From NCBI GenBank assembly GCA_905220665.1, contig CAJNAR010000168.1:310001-374000 (forward strand): 64,000 nucleotides of DNA, written 5' to 3'. The notes below the pieces were generated by a model. The model searched no databases, had not been told where the DNA came from, and saw only the letters and a program-made list of their open reading frames with translations. The position numbers were made by a program, and so were the translations under genes. The DNA is from Albugo candida. Lineage: Eukaryota > Oomycota > Peronosporomycetes > Albuginales > Albuginaceae. Below are positions 23,286 to 35,340 of the stretch, piece after piece (position 1 is the first letter of the stretch; every line of letters starts with the position of its first letter).

Positions 23286-23947
23286 TCTTTGAGCCTATAT
23301 GTACCCTTATTTACTAGTGACAGACTGAATAAGAATGAAAATGCAGGAACAACGAGCGCCAAGTCAAGCGCTAACAGTCGCAAAGAGAAAAACTTTCCAA
23401 AGAAGATTAATTTTCTAATCCAACTTGACAATTTTTGAGACAGGTGATGTTCCAGCAGTATGTAGAAAAAGTTATTCTTAGCTAAGCGTGTTATTGTTTT
23501 AGTCTCACTACAGAGATCAGTTTTATGTGATCTGCGCTTCCTTCAGCGTGGAAGAGGTCGTGCGTTATCTCAAATGTACAGATGTTAGCACAAATGTACA
23601 CGATTGCTTAGCTTCCTTGTTACGCTGTAATCAATATGTAATAGTATAGGGTCTCTAGAGTTCTTTGAGAGTTTGGAGACATCTCATGCGTATGCAGTTG
23701 GTACTAGGAACGATGCAAACGCACCCTTTTCATATTAAAACGGCGATCTGTGTAAAAAAGGTCTCCTTTGTACGTCAGCTTTGAAAAGCGTCTTTTTTGC
23801 GTAACAAAGCTTCTGTAGTCAACAACTTTTTATAAATTTGACCTTTAGTAACACTTGCCTCTTGAGCCTTTATACTTTTTTATAATATACTATAAATGAA
23901 TCATAATCGCTGTTACCACATCGAAACGTCACTTGAAGGAAAGCACA
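23286..23947. promoter_or_regulatory. Divergent intergenic region upstream of IFT20
   Basis: About 660 bases between the start of the unknown gene on the minus strand and the ATG of IFT20 on the plus strand. The part near 23820-23900 is very AT-rich with TATAAA-like runs (for example TATAATATACTATAAATG), about 50 bases before the IFT20 ATG. I see no coding signal. Confidence 0.4.
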
Positions 23948-24500
23948 ATGAGATCGAATGATTATCAGTTGCCGCGTATATCATTTGACGACGAATATCG
24001 TCTTCACGCATTGGAAAAAGATCAGATTGCACATACGCACGACTTGGAATTGGAAAGCAATCAGTTTGTCACGAGTAAGCATAAGTATATAGTCTTTGTA
24101 ATTCATCAGAGTGATTGTCAATCAGAATTGGATGAATTCCACGAAATCATCAAAGGTGTGTTGCAGGTATTGGAGGCACAGGAACAACGGATTGAGCGTG
24201 AAAAACTCAAGGTATCCAATCGTTTTGATCGTAATAGTCTTGTAACACGTCGATAGGCGATTGGAGAGCGGAATAAAGTGGATTCCGAATTGGAGAATCG
24301 CAATCGTCAAAAAGCTATCACGCAACTCTTGATCAAGGAAAAACAAACAGAATTGGAAAGGTTTGTTTTCGTGAAATGCAAATGATGCCATTTGTCTCGA
24401 TTTTTTGATCGTCAGGTACAACCTCCAGTATGAATCCCTTTCAAAGGTTTTAGAAGAACAGCAAGTTCTTATGGAAAAACTCAGCAATAACGAAACTTGA
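23948..24500 (+). CDS. IFT20: Intraflagellar transport protein IFT20
   Basis: A subunit of the IFT-B complex that carries cargo along the flagellum and links it to the Golgi in animals. Four exons join in frame: 23948-24074, 24126-24211, 24257-24360 and 24416-24500, with GT-AG introns of 51, 45 and 55 nt, giving 133 residues, the same as the usual 132 or so. The family motifs are visible in order: SFDDEYRLHALEKDQI, NQFVTKLDEFHEIIKG across the first junction, EREKLKAIGERN across the second and KQTELERYNLQYESLSKV across the third. The whole protein is a coiled coil. The splice model gives perfect length and alignment, which makes the call strong. Confidence 0.9.
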
Positions 24501-24659
24501 TGCCTAAAGCGTTGTCTGATAAGGATAGTATAACCGTATCAATCACCATTTCGGTCATTATGTCCAACACTCTGGACACAGCGCCACATAATGTTGGGAG
24601 CAAACACAGTTTGGTGACAATAGTCCATTTGTATATTGTGTGGAAGCCACAATCGGATT

Positions 24660-26298
24660 CTATATAGTTCCCCACTGCAAAGGGTAGCCACCTTCTTCTA
24701 GTCTCCGTTTCAATTCCAAGCCATGTTCGTACGATTGAGTCTCCACAACACATTTTACTGCTACTTGAGACACACTTGTATGGACCCATGCACGTTCGTG
24801 ATGAATATCCTTGACACTGACGCCGCATTCCAACATCAAGTTGGCAAGCTGAGCAATACCTCCAGGACGATCACTCACCGTTGCAATGAAACGTACAAGA
24901 CGACCATCGGCGGCTAAACCACGCTCTATGACTCGACCCAAAACGGGTGTATCGATGTTTCCCCCACAAAGCGGTAAAACGATCCGTTTTCCTCTCAATT
25001 CAGGTAACTTGTCGTCAATCAAAGCTGCTAATGCGCACGCACCGCCCCCTTCCACAACGACTTTTTCTTGTTCAACGAGGCGAAGGACACTCAGCGCGAT
25101 GGCGCGTTCGGATACTGTCACAACTTTGTCAACTCGATCTTTTGCAATCTCAAACGCATTGCTTCCAACGCATGGGACGGCCAAGCCATCAGCCAAAGTT
25201 GGAGATGTTGGTACATGTACAGGTTTCCCTGCCTCAAGAGCTGCAGTGAAACTAGGACAAAGGACGGGTTCTACCCCGATTATTTGAACTGTGGGAGCCA
25301 ATGTCTTAACTGCCAACGAAATCCCGGCAATAAGACCTCCACCCCCAATTGGCACAATAATTGCATCTAGATTGGACACCTATTTGGCAATTTCATGCTA
25401 GCGACTACGAATCAACCTGCATTATGCACCGCACCTGATGCAAAATCTCAATGCCCATACTTCCGGCTCCAGCGATGATATCTGGATCATCAAACCCATT
25501 GATATACTTTAGACCCTACGACCATCGAAAAACTCATCATCTTCACATTAAAAAGCTTGATATGCAAATTACTTGTTCCTTGGCAATTTCATCAGCTTTG
25601 ACTCTCGCTTCCAGAATGTGAGCTCCATGTAGGACCACATTTGCACCAAGGTTTTGGCAACTGGTAATTTTTGTGAGTGGTGCGATATGTGGCATCACAC
25701 AGGTGACCGGAATGCCAAGTTCTTTGCCATGATGAGCCAATGCCAAGGCATGATTTCCTGAGTATTAAATAATAATAGCGCTGAAGACGGGCAATAGTAT
25801 GAAGAGAAGTACCTGCGGAAGCTGCAACGACACCACTTTGTCGCTGTTCTGATGTTAGCCGTAGCAAAGCGTTTCGAGCACCACGTTCCTTAAAACTGTT
25901 TGTGAATGCAAGGCGATACGGTAATGTCTCAAAATCAGAATTTCAAAATCCAGAGCATCCTGCCTTCCAGTCAGCTGCCGATAATCCTTTTTTAGGTAAA
26001 TGATGCAATCCAATTGAGAAGATAATACGGGCGACATTTTACAAGAGGTCGGTTGAATGCCTGCGTCGGGTCACTCATTACTCTTAGGATATGTAAACAT
26101 TGGGTTCGATGACTCACCGTCACGGATGAGAAAACTGGCGGTGCTGACGTCCTGAAAGGTGATCGCCTTTGTGGGTTTGTCGCTATCGATTTGAGTGGAA
26201 AAGTTGTTGTGCAAAGAGCCACAGAGAGCCCGACCTGTACGCCAATTGCGTTGTACATGACATCCGCTTCTGCGAGTTTTAGATATCAATTGTCTCAT
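24660..26298 (-). CDS. Threonine dehydratase with C-terminal ACT domain
   Basis: A PLP enzyme that deaminates threonine to 2-oxobutyrate, feeding isoleucine synthesis or threonine breakdown. Six exons join in frame: 26298-26118, 26060-25964, 25895-25813, 25757-25573, 25515-25435 and 25379-24660, about 448 residues. The active-site lysine lies in TGSFKERGARNALLRLTSEQ, which spans a junction. The ASAGNHALALAHHGKELG and GGGGLIAG loops bind PLP, and the C terminus (GRLVRFIATVSDRPGGIAQL) is an ACT regulatory domain. The single ACT domain resembles the catabolic type. The N terminus is arginine-rich (MRQLISKTRRSGCHVQRNWR), a likely mitochondrial signal. The intron 25963-25896 starts with GC. Confidence 0.92.
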
Positions 26299-26398
26299 CG
26301 TTAGAGCAGCAAGTATTCGACGCTATGAATCATCCACAAACAGATGACCTCTTTATTTTATTATACTGTATTGCCAACTACTTTATCACATTGAATAC

Positions 26399-28697
26399 TT
26401 ATTGCAAATATTTCTCGACGTGAGAACGCAATCTGTTTTCCTCCGGCGACAAACCTAAAGGCGCTCCATGACCACCGTATTCTTCAGGGATTTGATCAAT
26501 ATCAATAAGTTGCTTCAATTCACGTAAAATGCTGCTTCTTCCTTTAAGCATATGAACCTAAAAGAGAAATCCAGTTAAGCGGCAAAGCTTTAAAGTGCAA
26601 GTACAAAGTCTACCTTATCCCGTGTCACGGGATCAATCAATGGCTTGACAATTCGCCATATCATATTGAACCAACCAGGAATATTGATAATGAAAATATG
26701 AGCACTTCGTTCGGGATAATGTGCTGCAGTAAAACTAGAAGCTCGCTTGATAAAATCCAATACTTCCCCGCCCAAGCTTGACATGCCGATGCCAGAGACG
26801 TCCAAAACTGTTATGGATCGGGCAGCATCCTCTGGCTCTATATACGTCCATAAAAATTCGGTGATGTACATATAATGATAAATCAAGTCTTCAATTGATA
26901 GACCAAGCTGCTTGAGGGCCACAAGATCGATCTTCCCAGGCTTTTCATAGTATACTGGATTTCCGGCTTTAGAACGACCGTGGAAGTACTGCGGATAGCA
27001 TTTTTTTATTTTCTCAAAATTGTGATGTGGTCTACGCAGAATTTGATCAAGTTCATGTTCTTTCCGCCATGCCACTGTTTGCAAATATCGCTCCTTTCCT
27101 TTTTCTTCGTTTCCTTTTTCAGCCGCAACAAATCGAGGAGAAAATGAGATGGAATTATCATTTGCTTTATCCGTCTGCACCAAATTATGAGTCGCATCTT
27201 GAAGAATAGTGCCTTCTGTAACGGTTTGATCTACTTGAATCGTTTCCAGCTGCTCGACTTGTAAATAGAAAGTATATTCGCCGTCAGATTGGTGCTCGGA
27301 GACTTGAGTCCTTGCTTTTGTTTTACTCCGAGCTTTTGATAGCGATAATGTGCTACATTGGGGATCAGTACGCATTTGAGTTGAGCAGATTTTTGGCATC
27401 ACCTTGTGAGGAATTGAACCGCTTGCGAAATTGATTGTACGAATCCCAAGAAAGCTGTCATTTTCATCAGTCCTGTGAATGGCACATTGCAATAGAAAGC
27501 CAGTGAACAGCTAAGAATGAATAATCCTCCTAGAAGGGTCGGGAATGCTGTACTAAACGATGAGGTAGCCGTTGTTGGCTGTATTCCTGAGTTTGTTGGA
27601 GACTGTGGCGAAACGGATCGGGTTGTGCTCTTCGTACATCGGATAGAAACTATGCTTTCACGTTAGTTTAAAGTGGAACCAAACGGTTGTACACATACCA
27701 TTCACTTTGCAATATGAGACGGTATGAATCAGATTGGGATCAGTACGCACTGGTGTGGTGAGTGTCAGCCTTTCAGATTGCGCACACAAACTCGAAATAT
27801 CATTGCTAAGCATCAATCTCGTGATGCGAACACTTTCACCATTGCTTAGCACAATGATGCAAACGTCGTCTCGAAGGAATGTGCCCAATGTGACTTCGGA
27901 ATGCGGTACAATGTGTCGCTGTATGAGAATCTCCGAATCATTTGACTTCATACAAATGGCCAATACATTAACTGCAGCCTTCTCCTCTATCTGTTCCAAA
28001 TTCTGCGTTTCTGATAAGGTTCGGTCATTCACATCATTTTCGTTCTGACTACTGTATGACGTGAATGCAGTTGTCAGAGTCACCGAATGGTAATGTACCT
28101 TGTAACGACACAAATGTATGTCTGTATCACTTCCATAGGCCACTCGTGATTGTAGTTTCGTGATTTAGCGATCATAATTGCTTGATTGATTGCATTTACC
28201 CATGCTGTTGCAAATTCCAGCTTTTCCGCTCGTAGGAGCATAAGCATTACTTTTCGCTTCTACGATAAAAACGCGCTTAATATGAGGCTATCGTACTGAG
28301 CTTAACTCACTGAGAACAATGCAATAAAGTGAGATGATATCCCGCTTTCTACAGCTCCGCTCGGTGCATGCTCACTGGGAATTACTTTTGCGCATTCGAT
28401 ATCCTGTAAAGCTGTCTGTCCCCTCTCCTTACCAAATAGTTCGAATTCCTCCGACTTCCGGTAGTAATGAAGTGACTTTGTCGATAAGATGAACAGCCGT
28501 TTTGCCCATCCTCCACGTACGGCTCCATCCCGACGCTTGTCCAGGGACCCAAATACCAGTATTCTCAAGTGTGTAGCTGGATATAGACCCGGCAGACACA
28601 CCGTACGAAAATTGTGTGCGGTACTGAAGAACTGCGAGTGCTCTGACGGGGTGTATGCCTTGGATGAGTATCGCCCAATGCTGGAATCGTCGGACAT
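26399..28697 (-). CDS. PH plus CRAL-TRIO (Sec14-like) lipid-binding protein
   Basis: The protein combines two lipid-binding domains. Exon 1 (28697-28311) and the next exon encode a pleckstrin homology domain, with GGWAKRLFILSTKSLHYYRK, SSHFIALFS and the C-terminal helix RAEKLEFATAWVNAINQAI. The exon 27492-26590 contains the CRAL-TRIO domain, including YYEKPGKIDLVALKQLG, ARSITVLDVSGIGMSSLGG and FIINIPGWFNMIWRIVKPLI. The last exon ends at 26399 with IPEEYGGHGAPLG, the Sec14 family ending. Exons between about 28140 and 27500 are approximate, and a hydrophobic segment (LLGGLFILSCSLAFYCNV) may be coded near 27500. A role in phosphoinositide traffic at membranes is likely. Confidence 0.82.
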
Positions 28698-29073
28698 GAG
28701 GCAAAATGTCCACGTAAACGTCTGATTGGATGAATATAAACATGGTGCGAATGCCTTATTGGTTGAATGTATGCCATTTCTGCAATATTTCTATTGGTTG
28801 TAAAGATTGATGAGAATGAGAAGTATCCGTATTTTTGGATCGATTACGCGGAAAGAAGAATTGTAGGGTCAGGGTAGGTGTCCACGTAACTGTTCTCATA
28901 GACATGTGAGGTTTTTTAGACCGTCGTGCGAAATCTAAATACAAAGTATAGACGGTTGCGCCTTCGGTATTAGGATTACGCTTGGGTTTTTTCTCCTCGA
29001 CCAAAAACCATCATTTCAGTTTTGTTTTTTCTTCAGCACAAAGCAACAGTCAACAAAGAACAAAAAGTCGAAA

Positions 29074-30087
29074 ATGGCGGAAACAGCGCGTGTGACTTCA
29101 CTTAAAATCAATTTCAAAGGAGAAATTCATCGAATTCGCGTGGATTTGAGTACGTTTGGATTAGAGCATCTGCAGGAATTGATTTGCAGTACTTTTAAAC
29201 TCGCACCTGGATCGTTTATTGTTCAATACAAAGATGGAGAAGGGGACAACTTGAATGTGGTTTCGGACGCGGAATTCGAGGAAGCTTGTCGCGTGTTCCT
29301 CTCTGAGAACAATGCAATGAAGGCACTGAGATTTTCTGCGGTTCTGCGTCATCAAGTCATGTTCCAGGAAAATGTATCGGATCCGATTTTGAAAGCGATC
29401 GAACGCCTTGTAGAGACACTGCAATGCGCAGTCGAAAAAGTGAAAAAGGAAGAATGGGCTCGTCGTGCGCAAGATGGTATGGAGCAGACCCGTGGAGCTG
29501 TGTTGAATGTTGCTGAAGGTGCACGAGACTCGTTTGATGCGGCTCGACAGAGTTTCCATGAAATACCATTTGAACAAGTACTGAAAGAAACAACAGAAGG
29601 TTTAAAAAACGTGGCACAGAACATTGGATCCTTTGCTCAAGACGTGGTGGAAGAAATCAAAGGAATGAAAATAATTGATCCGGTAGAAATGGACGCGAAC
29701 GATGAGACAACCAATCAAGATGAAGAAGCTACTGAGGAGGGCTCACGATCTTCTAATGAAAGCGATTGGGAAGACATTGCAGCATCTAATGTACCTGTAG
29801 CAACCCCCGCAGTTGTCGAGGTTGTGGCATCCCCTTGTACTGCTGAAGAGCAAGTTCCTTCCATGCCGAGCGCTATTGTTGAGATACAGGAAGCACCCAT
29901 GGCAATCTCTGAAGCAATCATCGTCGCTGAACCAGTCGTCTCCGACGAAGAAAAGAAATGGGCGGACCAGTTGGCCCTTATCAACGACGTATTGCCCGGT
30001 GTCGAAACGACTCGTTCGATTACTCTCTTGGAACAAGCGAACGGAAATGTGCAGGTTGTTCTTAACGCGTTAATGGAGGAGCTGTAG
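29074..30087 (+). CDS. PB1-LIR-UBA protein, probable selective autophagy receptor
   Basis: A single exon of 337 codons. The N terminus (residues 7-95) is a PB1 domain, with the basic LKINFKGEIHRIR start and the acidic OPCA motif YKDGEGDNLNVVSDAEFEEA. A helical linker follows. Residues about 225-235 give NESDWEDIAASN, a match to the LC3/Atg8-interacting motif (W-x-x-I with acidic neighbours). The C terminus (residues about 297-337) is a UBA domain for ubiquitin: INDVLPGVETTRSITLLEQA and NGNVQVVLNALMEEL. PB1, LIR and UBA together are the core of p62/NBR1 receptors, but the ZZ finger and the NBR1 four-tryptophan domain are absent. The domain calls are firm; the autophagy role is inference. Confidence 0.85.
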   Translation: MAETARVTSLKINFKGEIHRIRVDLSTFGLEHLQELICSTFKLAPGSFIVQYKDGEGDNLNVVSDAEFEEACRVFLSENNAMKALRFSAVLRHQVMFQENVSDPILKAIERLVETLQCAVEKVKKEEWARRAQDGMEQTRGAVLNVAEGARDSFDAARQSFHEIPFEQVLKETTEGLKNVAQNIGSFAQDVVEEIKGMKIIDPVEMDANDETTNQDEEATEEGSRSSNESDWEDIAASNVPVATPAVVEVVASPCTAEEQVPSMPSAIVEIQEAPMAISEAIIVAEPVVSDEEKKWADQLALINDVLPGVETTRSITLLEQANGNVQVVLNALMEEL

Positions 30088-30199
30088 ACAAATGAAAGCG
30101 AACCAATCTGGAATCTTGTATTTTTTTACTTTTTTCTCTTTTAATTCATGATCAATGCAATTGCTTTGCAATTTATTATCGTCAGTTTTTGGTCTCTTT

Positions 30200-31208
30200 T
30201 CAATCCTTGTGGTGAGATGTTGAAAGCGCTGCTGTAAAGCTGAAAACATCGGATGCTGCGCTGTAGACTTTGGGCGCTGCATTTTTGCTGCGGTGTAGTC
30301 GCGTGGCAGCTTTTTCAGGAATATGGAGCGAAATTAATCCCGATCCGTGTATATGAAGAACAAGCACAAATAAATCCTTTTGAAGCATCTTCATATCTTG
30401 AATTTCAGCAGTCCCCATGATCTCAATGTCTTCAGCGATGAAATCGTCTATTGCTTCGCTGAACTGAATCTGAAAACTACATAAGTTACCTCTATACACG
30501 CCATTTGAGCGTACGTCGTTCGACCAAATAACGACATGTGGTTCCTGAAGAGCTGCATAATCAATTCAGAGCGCGCGACCCAACTGCTCGGTGTTTTGGC
30601 ATACCTCCAAGGGCATGAAGACATTTCATACGATTTTTCAAATTCCTTTGCCCGTAAGCCGCAACGTCCACCGGCCGAAGACCGTTGGATAGTAGATTAC
30701 TACATAAGACCGAAACTTACGCTCAATCGTGTAGATGGATCTACCAAAATCAACTTATCAGCTCCCCGCTCGAGCATCAGCTGAACGATTGCATGCTGTC
30801 CGAAAAAAGAAGCTTGATACAGCGCGGTACTCTGCGAATGAATTGAACGTGATAGTGCTTCAGAACGATTAAGCGGATTCCGTCATGTGAACATGTAAAC
30901 CTTTCCAGCGCCCTTACAGAACATAAAATTAAGCGAGTTTTATCAAATGTCAAGTCGTACAAATAGCTATAAAGAGAGTGTAGGTGATGCGATAGAAAGT
31001 GAACATTGGTACTGCTACAAACCTTGATGTAAAGAGCATGCGGATATTTATCGATAAACTCTCGAACTTTACTGATTTGATTCAGCTTGATGGCGTTATA
31101 GCAAGTGTTTATTTCGCTTGCTGAAATTCCCGCGTAACCAGATGAGGTTGCATTCGTCAGGACTTTTTCTCTTTGAGATTGACACCATGCTGGTAGTTTG
31201 CGCGACAT
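30200..31208 (-). CDS. Small ankyrin-repeat protein with bacterial-Ig-like domain
   Basis: Five exons join in frame: 31208-31023, 30912-30901, 30831-30755, 30699-30605 and 30552-30200, with GT-AG introns of 110, 69, 55 and 52 nt, giving 240 residues. The N-terminal part has ankyrin helices, NAIKLNQISKVREFIDKYP, then TALYQASFFGQHAIVQLMLE, then GADNNLLSNGLRPVDVAAYG. The C-terminal part matches the bacterial Ig-like pattern: FQIQFSEAIDDFIAEDIEI and later HIHGSGLISLHIPEKAATR. Exon 2 is only 12 nt and encodes Gly-Ala-Gly-Lys. The frame is held at each junction. The fusion is unusual for a cytosolic protein. It is convergent with the PB1 gene, about 110 bp away. Confidence 0.7.
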
Positions 31209-31411
31209 AAAGTCTCCCGATGCGCTGGAAAAAAAGCCAACGGCTAGATGTGTCTCAGATGCAACGCTTCACGCAGTTTTAACAATGGCCACTTAAAGCT
31301 GTGAATGACGTCCGTCCATCGTGCAGTTCTTCGTCGAAAAAGTTATCTGGTTAGCGTGACACGTACGCGACAAACTCCGAGGAATTGTACTGCTGGTTTC
31401 CTGTTTCATCT

Positions 31412-32842
31412 TCATCCAATTTCAGCGATAATAAAAGGTTTACGATTCAACTTGTTCCGTCTCGACGTGAATTTATATGTGGACGCAATTTTATTTGTTG
31501 GCCGTAAAAAGTTTCGTCGCAGAAACCTTCGTGTTGTGAATACAAAAAAGAGAGTTTGACTTGTGTAGCCAGCCAGCAGTGCACCAAAAGCTTCAGTATC
31601 ACTTGTCGATCTGTATGAGTAAACGCCACAGGTAGCACTTATGCTTGTTGAATCGAGGCCGTGCATAATGACTGCGTCAGATTCTCCAGCTCGAACGAAA
31701 CCCGTGGACTCAAAACTTTGCTGAGCATCATAGATGATGTCTATTGGTTTGATCATATCGAAAGGAAAGATTGCGAACATTAGAAACAAGCCTTCATTGT
31801 GTGGTATCGATCATGCTGACATACCAATGGCCAAAGCATTTTACAGACTCCTGAGGTCGTGTTATTCAGGACGAAACAAAAGAACACTGATCAGTTCAAG
31901 TAGGGCACTAAGTCCTGTTATTATAGTTGGCTCACTGTTTCTCCCATCCATATACATTTCTGATGACTTTCATTACACTGGTATGAGCAAAATGAAATAT
32001 CTACGACAGACAACTTGTAATCGGATTCAAGACATCACTATCCCGGACTTCAGCAATTGAAAGGAACGAGTCAAACGGATCGGCTTGAACGCGAATATGA
32101 AAGAGACTGCAGTGAAGTCAGAAGAGTGGATATACCTGTATGAGGATACGAGCTCATGGTAGACGTCCAGCATGCAGCGCATATATCTTTTTGAGATATC
32201 CATACCTAGAAGTTCCTGGGCCTTGTCTTGGTTGCAGACCTCAGTGAGCACTCGACGTAGAAAAGAACGGAGGACGCTGCGACTTTGAGTATCATCGTGG
32301 CAAAAGTTGAGAGCGGTCTAATGGAAAGCATTGCAGAATGAAATCGGCAGGCTAAAAAGATGTTGGCGATCGGATATTCGTGCGTGTAACGATGTAGCCA
32401 TCTATCTTCTGCGATGCAGCGGGATATCACGTAACATATATGGAATTATTAGAGGGAAGCAAGACTGCTTGATTCTACGTTTACGTACGACTCAGCTTTT
32501 CAGCACTTCTCTCCGCTTCCAATATTATACTTACTTACGTCGCAATCACTAACTACTTCATCTGCGCCACTATCATCGGCTTGGACGATCAACCTCTTTT
32601 GCTGCTACGTGACAAATGGCATGATTTCACGATGTACTTTGCTACCCACATGGACCATTTTCACTTAGCTACCGTATGTGCATTCTGCGATAGTAACAGC
32701 TCTAAAAGGTGACGGCTTGAACAATGTCGTGAAAGTAAGTACATACCTGGGTGCTGTACGCGATAAGATCTATACTTTTCATTCCCAAAAATCTACACAA
32801 CTTGAGCTGATATCCAAGCTTCTTAAATAAGCCCTCAACCAT
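31412..32842 (-). CDS. Possible intron-rich gene, unknown product
   Basis: Unrecognised. From the ATG at 32840-32842 a model can be started: MVEGLFKKLGYQLKLCRFLG, then exons at about 32699-32673, 32604-32539 and 32317-32136, the last including VCNQDKAQELLGMDISKRYM. The introns found are 47, 68 and 221 nt. The next join would need an intron of only 29 nt, so the model fails there. The last segment (31789-31412) includes GFVRAGESDAVIMHGLDSTS. The composition is helical. It may be one gene with a missed exon, or a decayed gene. Confidence 0.35.
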
Positions 32843-35340
32843 TCAGAGAGCCATGAGCTCGATTAGCGCGAAAAGAAAATTGTGATAGGTTACTCAAATG
32901 ATCTATCGATCCACATTCAAGCCCAAGTCACAATGCTTTGACTACGATGGTAACACAATCCTCCAGTATCGGAAGTAATTAATGATGTTTAGAATGAACG
33001 CAACTAGAAGCTACGCAACAGTCTCTCCTCCGCTTTATGAGCGTAAAAGCTGGATTACATCGATAATAGAACCGCAAAATGGTCACAGCAGGTGTATAGA
33101 CGAATATACATAGCAAGGTCGCTCACGATCTTTGCGCATAATTCCTTTCAAATTCGACTATCAACTCGTCAGAGTCAGCATGCTTGTTCCATCTCTACCG
33201 CTAAACGTTTCTAGACCATGAGTACGACTCGAATGATCCTCCAATTTACGTCTCCCAATAAACGTACCTTTCCAATACAGAACGGAGTCGGGTTTTTGGA
33301 CAGAGACATAGGCAGACGCAAGGTAGATCTGGTACCCTGCAAGCCACATAAGGCCTTAATATCGCTTTACTCAAAACCCAATCGCTACGTGATCTCCATT
33401 GCACTAACACGTTATGGATGGAAAGCACCGTATCTCCTTAGTAGCTTATGCGTCCTGCATTATCGTTTCAAATACGCCATGATGTTTGCAGCCATAATGG
33501 GGAGCCGGATGGTAACGCTTCTCCATCTCTGTGTCTTTCTTAAGGAAAAGTATCACCTCATCGACCTCATTTGATTCCTAAAATGGATGTTAGCCGACCT
33601 GTTCTTACGACATCGAATACGAGACTCCCGGATGATGATGCGTGCATCAAGTCAACTTACACTTTAACTCATTCACTGTCTAAGCCAAATAACTGAAGCG
33701 TAGCTTCAGCACAAGCACTGAGTATTCTCTGTCTTTTGGCATGACTCCTAACTCCCCATATAAGTGGTAACAAGTAGAAAACTATTATGGAAACATAGGA
33801 TTTGCCCGATATTTAATCATTTATTGCAGAAGATCCATGCAATTTTTCAAATGTACACGACCACGAGTGCATTGAAATCGCTCAATCCGTGATCCAGACA
33901 GTGGTTGCGCAATGAGTTGTGCTTTGATACGAAAGACGATGATAAAGGGTGTCAGGCATGTGAAGATTGTTTGCATTGCATTGCGTAAGCAATCCGCAAC
34001 ACGGAATTCAATGTTTGCTTTCTTATGCTCGACTTGTTGGATGATGTGGCCAAATTCTTGAGATTTCCTGGGAGAATGTCGCGTGGATTCTCATACAAAA
34101 TCGTATTTACAATTGACCGCACTAGGAAATTGCTTTGTATCTTCCCGCTTTATTACAGAAGGGATGTAATGCGCCCGCAAAAAGCACGTAAAGCGATCCC
34201 TGCTACTCCTACTGATATTTCCGCTAATTCAGCTAAATCCAATCAAGCTTATTACCAGACATTCAACATGTATAGAGATCGCCAGTCTCACGGCACATTT
34301 TGGCTGAGTCTGGAAGATGAAAGTGCTATAATTTGCTAAGACTTTTTATCCCTACTTTGTAGTGAGTAAGGCTTATTATGCCGCATGACTTTTGGATCGA
34401 TAAATAATACAAAGGGAGCATGATCTTTAAGGTTTGTCATATAAGTCTTGAAAATTCAGCATAGCAAGATTTATACAAGCAAGTCGTTGCGAAGGTACTT
34501 GGTATAACCAAAGGAGCATAATCAAGCTAACTTTCTTTATCCCTGCACAATCAATAACGTAATCGTGTAGAATCGGGCACCGACATTCCGAGTTTACCGA
34601 TCAAGTAGCGGATCACAGTCGACGGACTCAATAATGTGAAATTGCTGTTCGGAATCTCACTCTGATGCATTGAGTCTCATGTGTCAGTACAAATGTTGAA
34701 GCTCCAACGTTGAGATCTCTTCATATATTGACGCTGATTGAGGTGCTATGTGATGGAGAGAGCCTCAAGATGTAACTTAACAAACGGAAACAATTCACTT
34801 AATCTGCCATACTAACGTTTTCACACTTGGAACGTATCCTGTGATCTGCCCGAAAACGAAGGGAAGTCTTTATTGTCTTTCTTCGTTTCAACGTTGTACC
34901 AATACCTGGCTGGTAGACGTCCTGTACCGACCCGTGCGCCATTGTTCAAAAATTTTATCCTACTATTACCTGATTCGTCCACAGAGACATTTGCATCGCA
35001 TTTGTGGAAACATGATGCCACATAACATCGTCGAGCACTAGAAAGCGATCACACAAGTCGCTTCCAGCGGATTTCTCCTATCTCTTAGGACAGAGAGTGG
35101 TCGGGCGAGACAGCCTCTTTTTTGCACGAGCATCACCGGTATGGAAATTAGTTCCCTATACTCCTCGTCGATCATCGCTTACCTAAGATTGAAGAGCTCC
35201 CTTGACTACACTAATCTTGAAGACCGAAACGCCTTGGTCAAAACGTGGGTCGTTATCAGCCGCGACTCAATACAGTCGGGTGTCAATAATTTTTTTAGCA
35301 ACGTCTTAAAAAAAACCTTCACCACACACCGACGTGTTTA
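32843..35340. other. Unresolved region, exon-like fragments
   Basis: About 2.5 kb without a clear gene. Minus-strand pieces such as YQIYLASAYVSVQKPDSVL near 33280-33345, flanked by plausible splice sites, and a 66-codon frame at 34821-35021 (KFLNNGARVGTGRLPARYWY) look protein-like, but I cannot join them to neighbours. No repeat or RNA gene was seen. The region borders the retrotransposon block, so it may be decayed material. Confidence 0.3.

Noticed and set aside
24075..24109. 35-nt intron in IFT20
   Set aside because: Breaks the frame; the 51-nt intron ending at 24125 restores the family alignment.
34025..34339. 104-codon plus-strand frame
   Set aside because: No recognisable motif and no flanking exons; probably chance.
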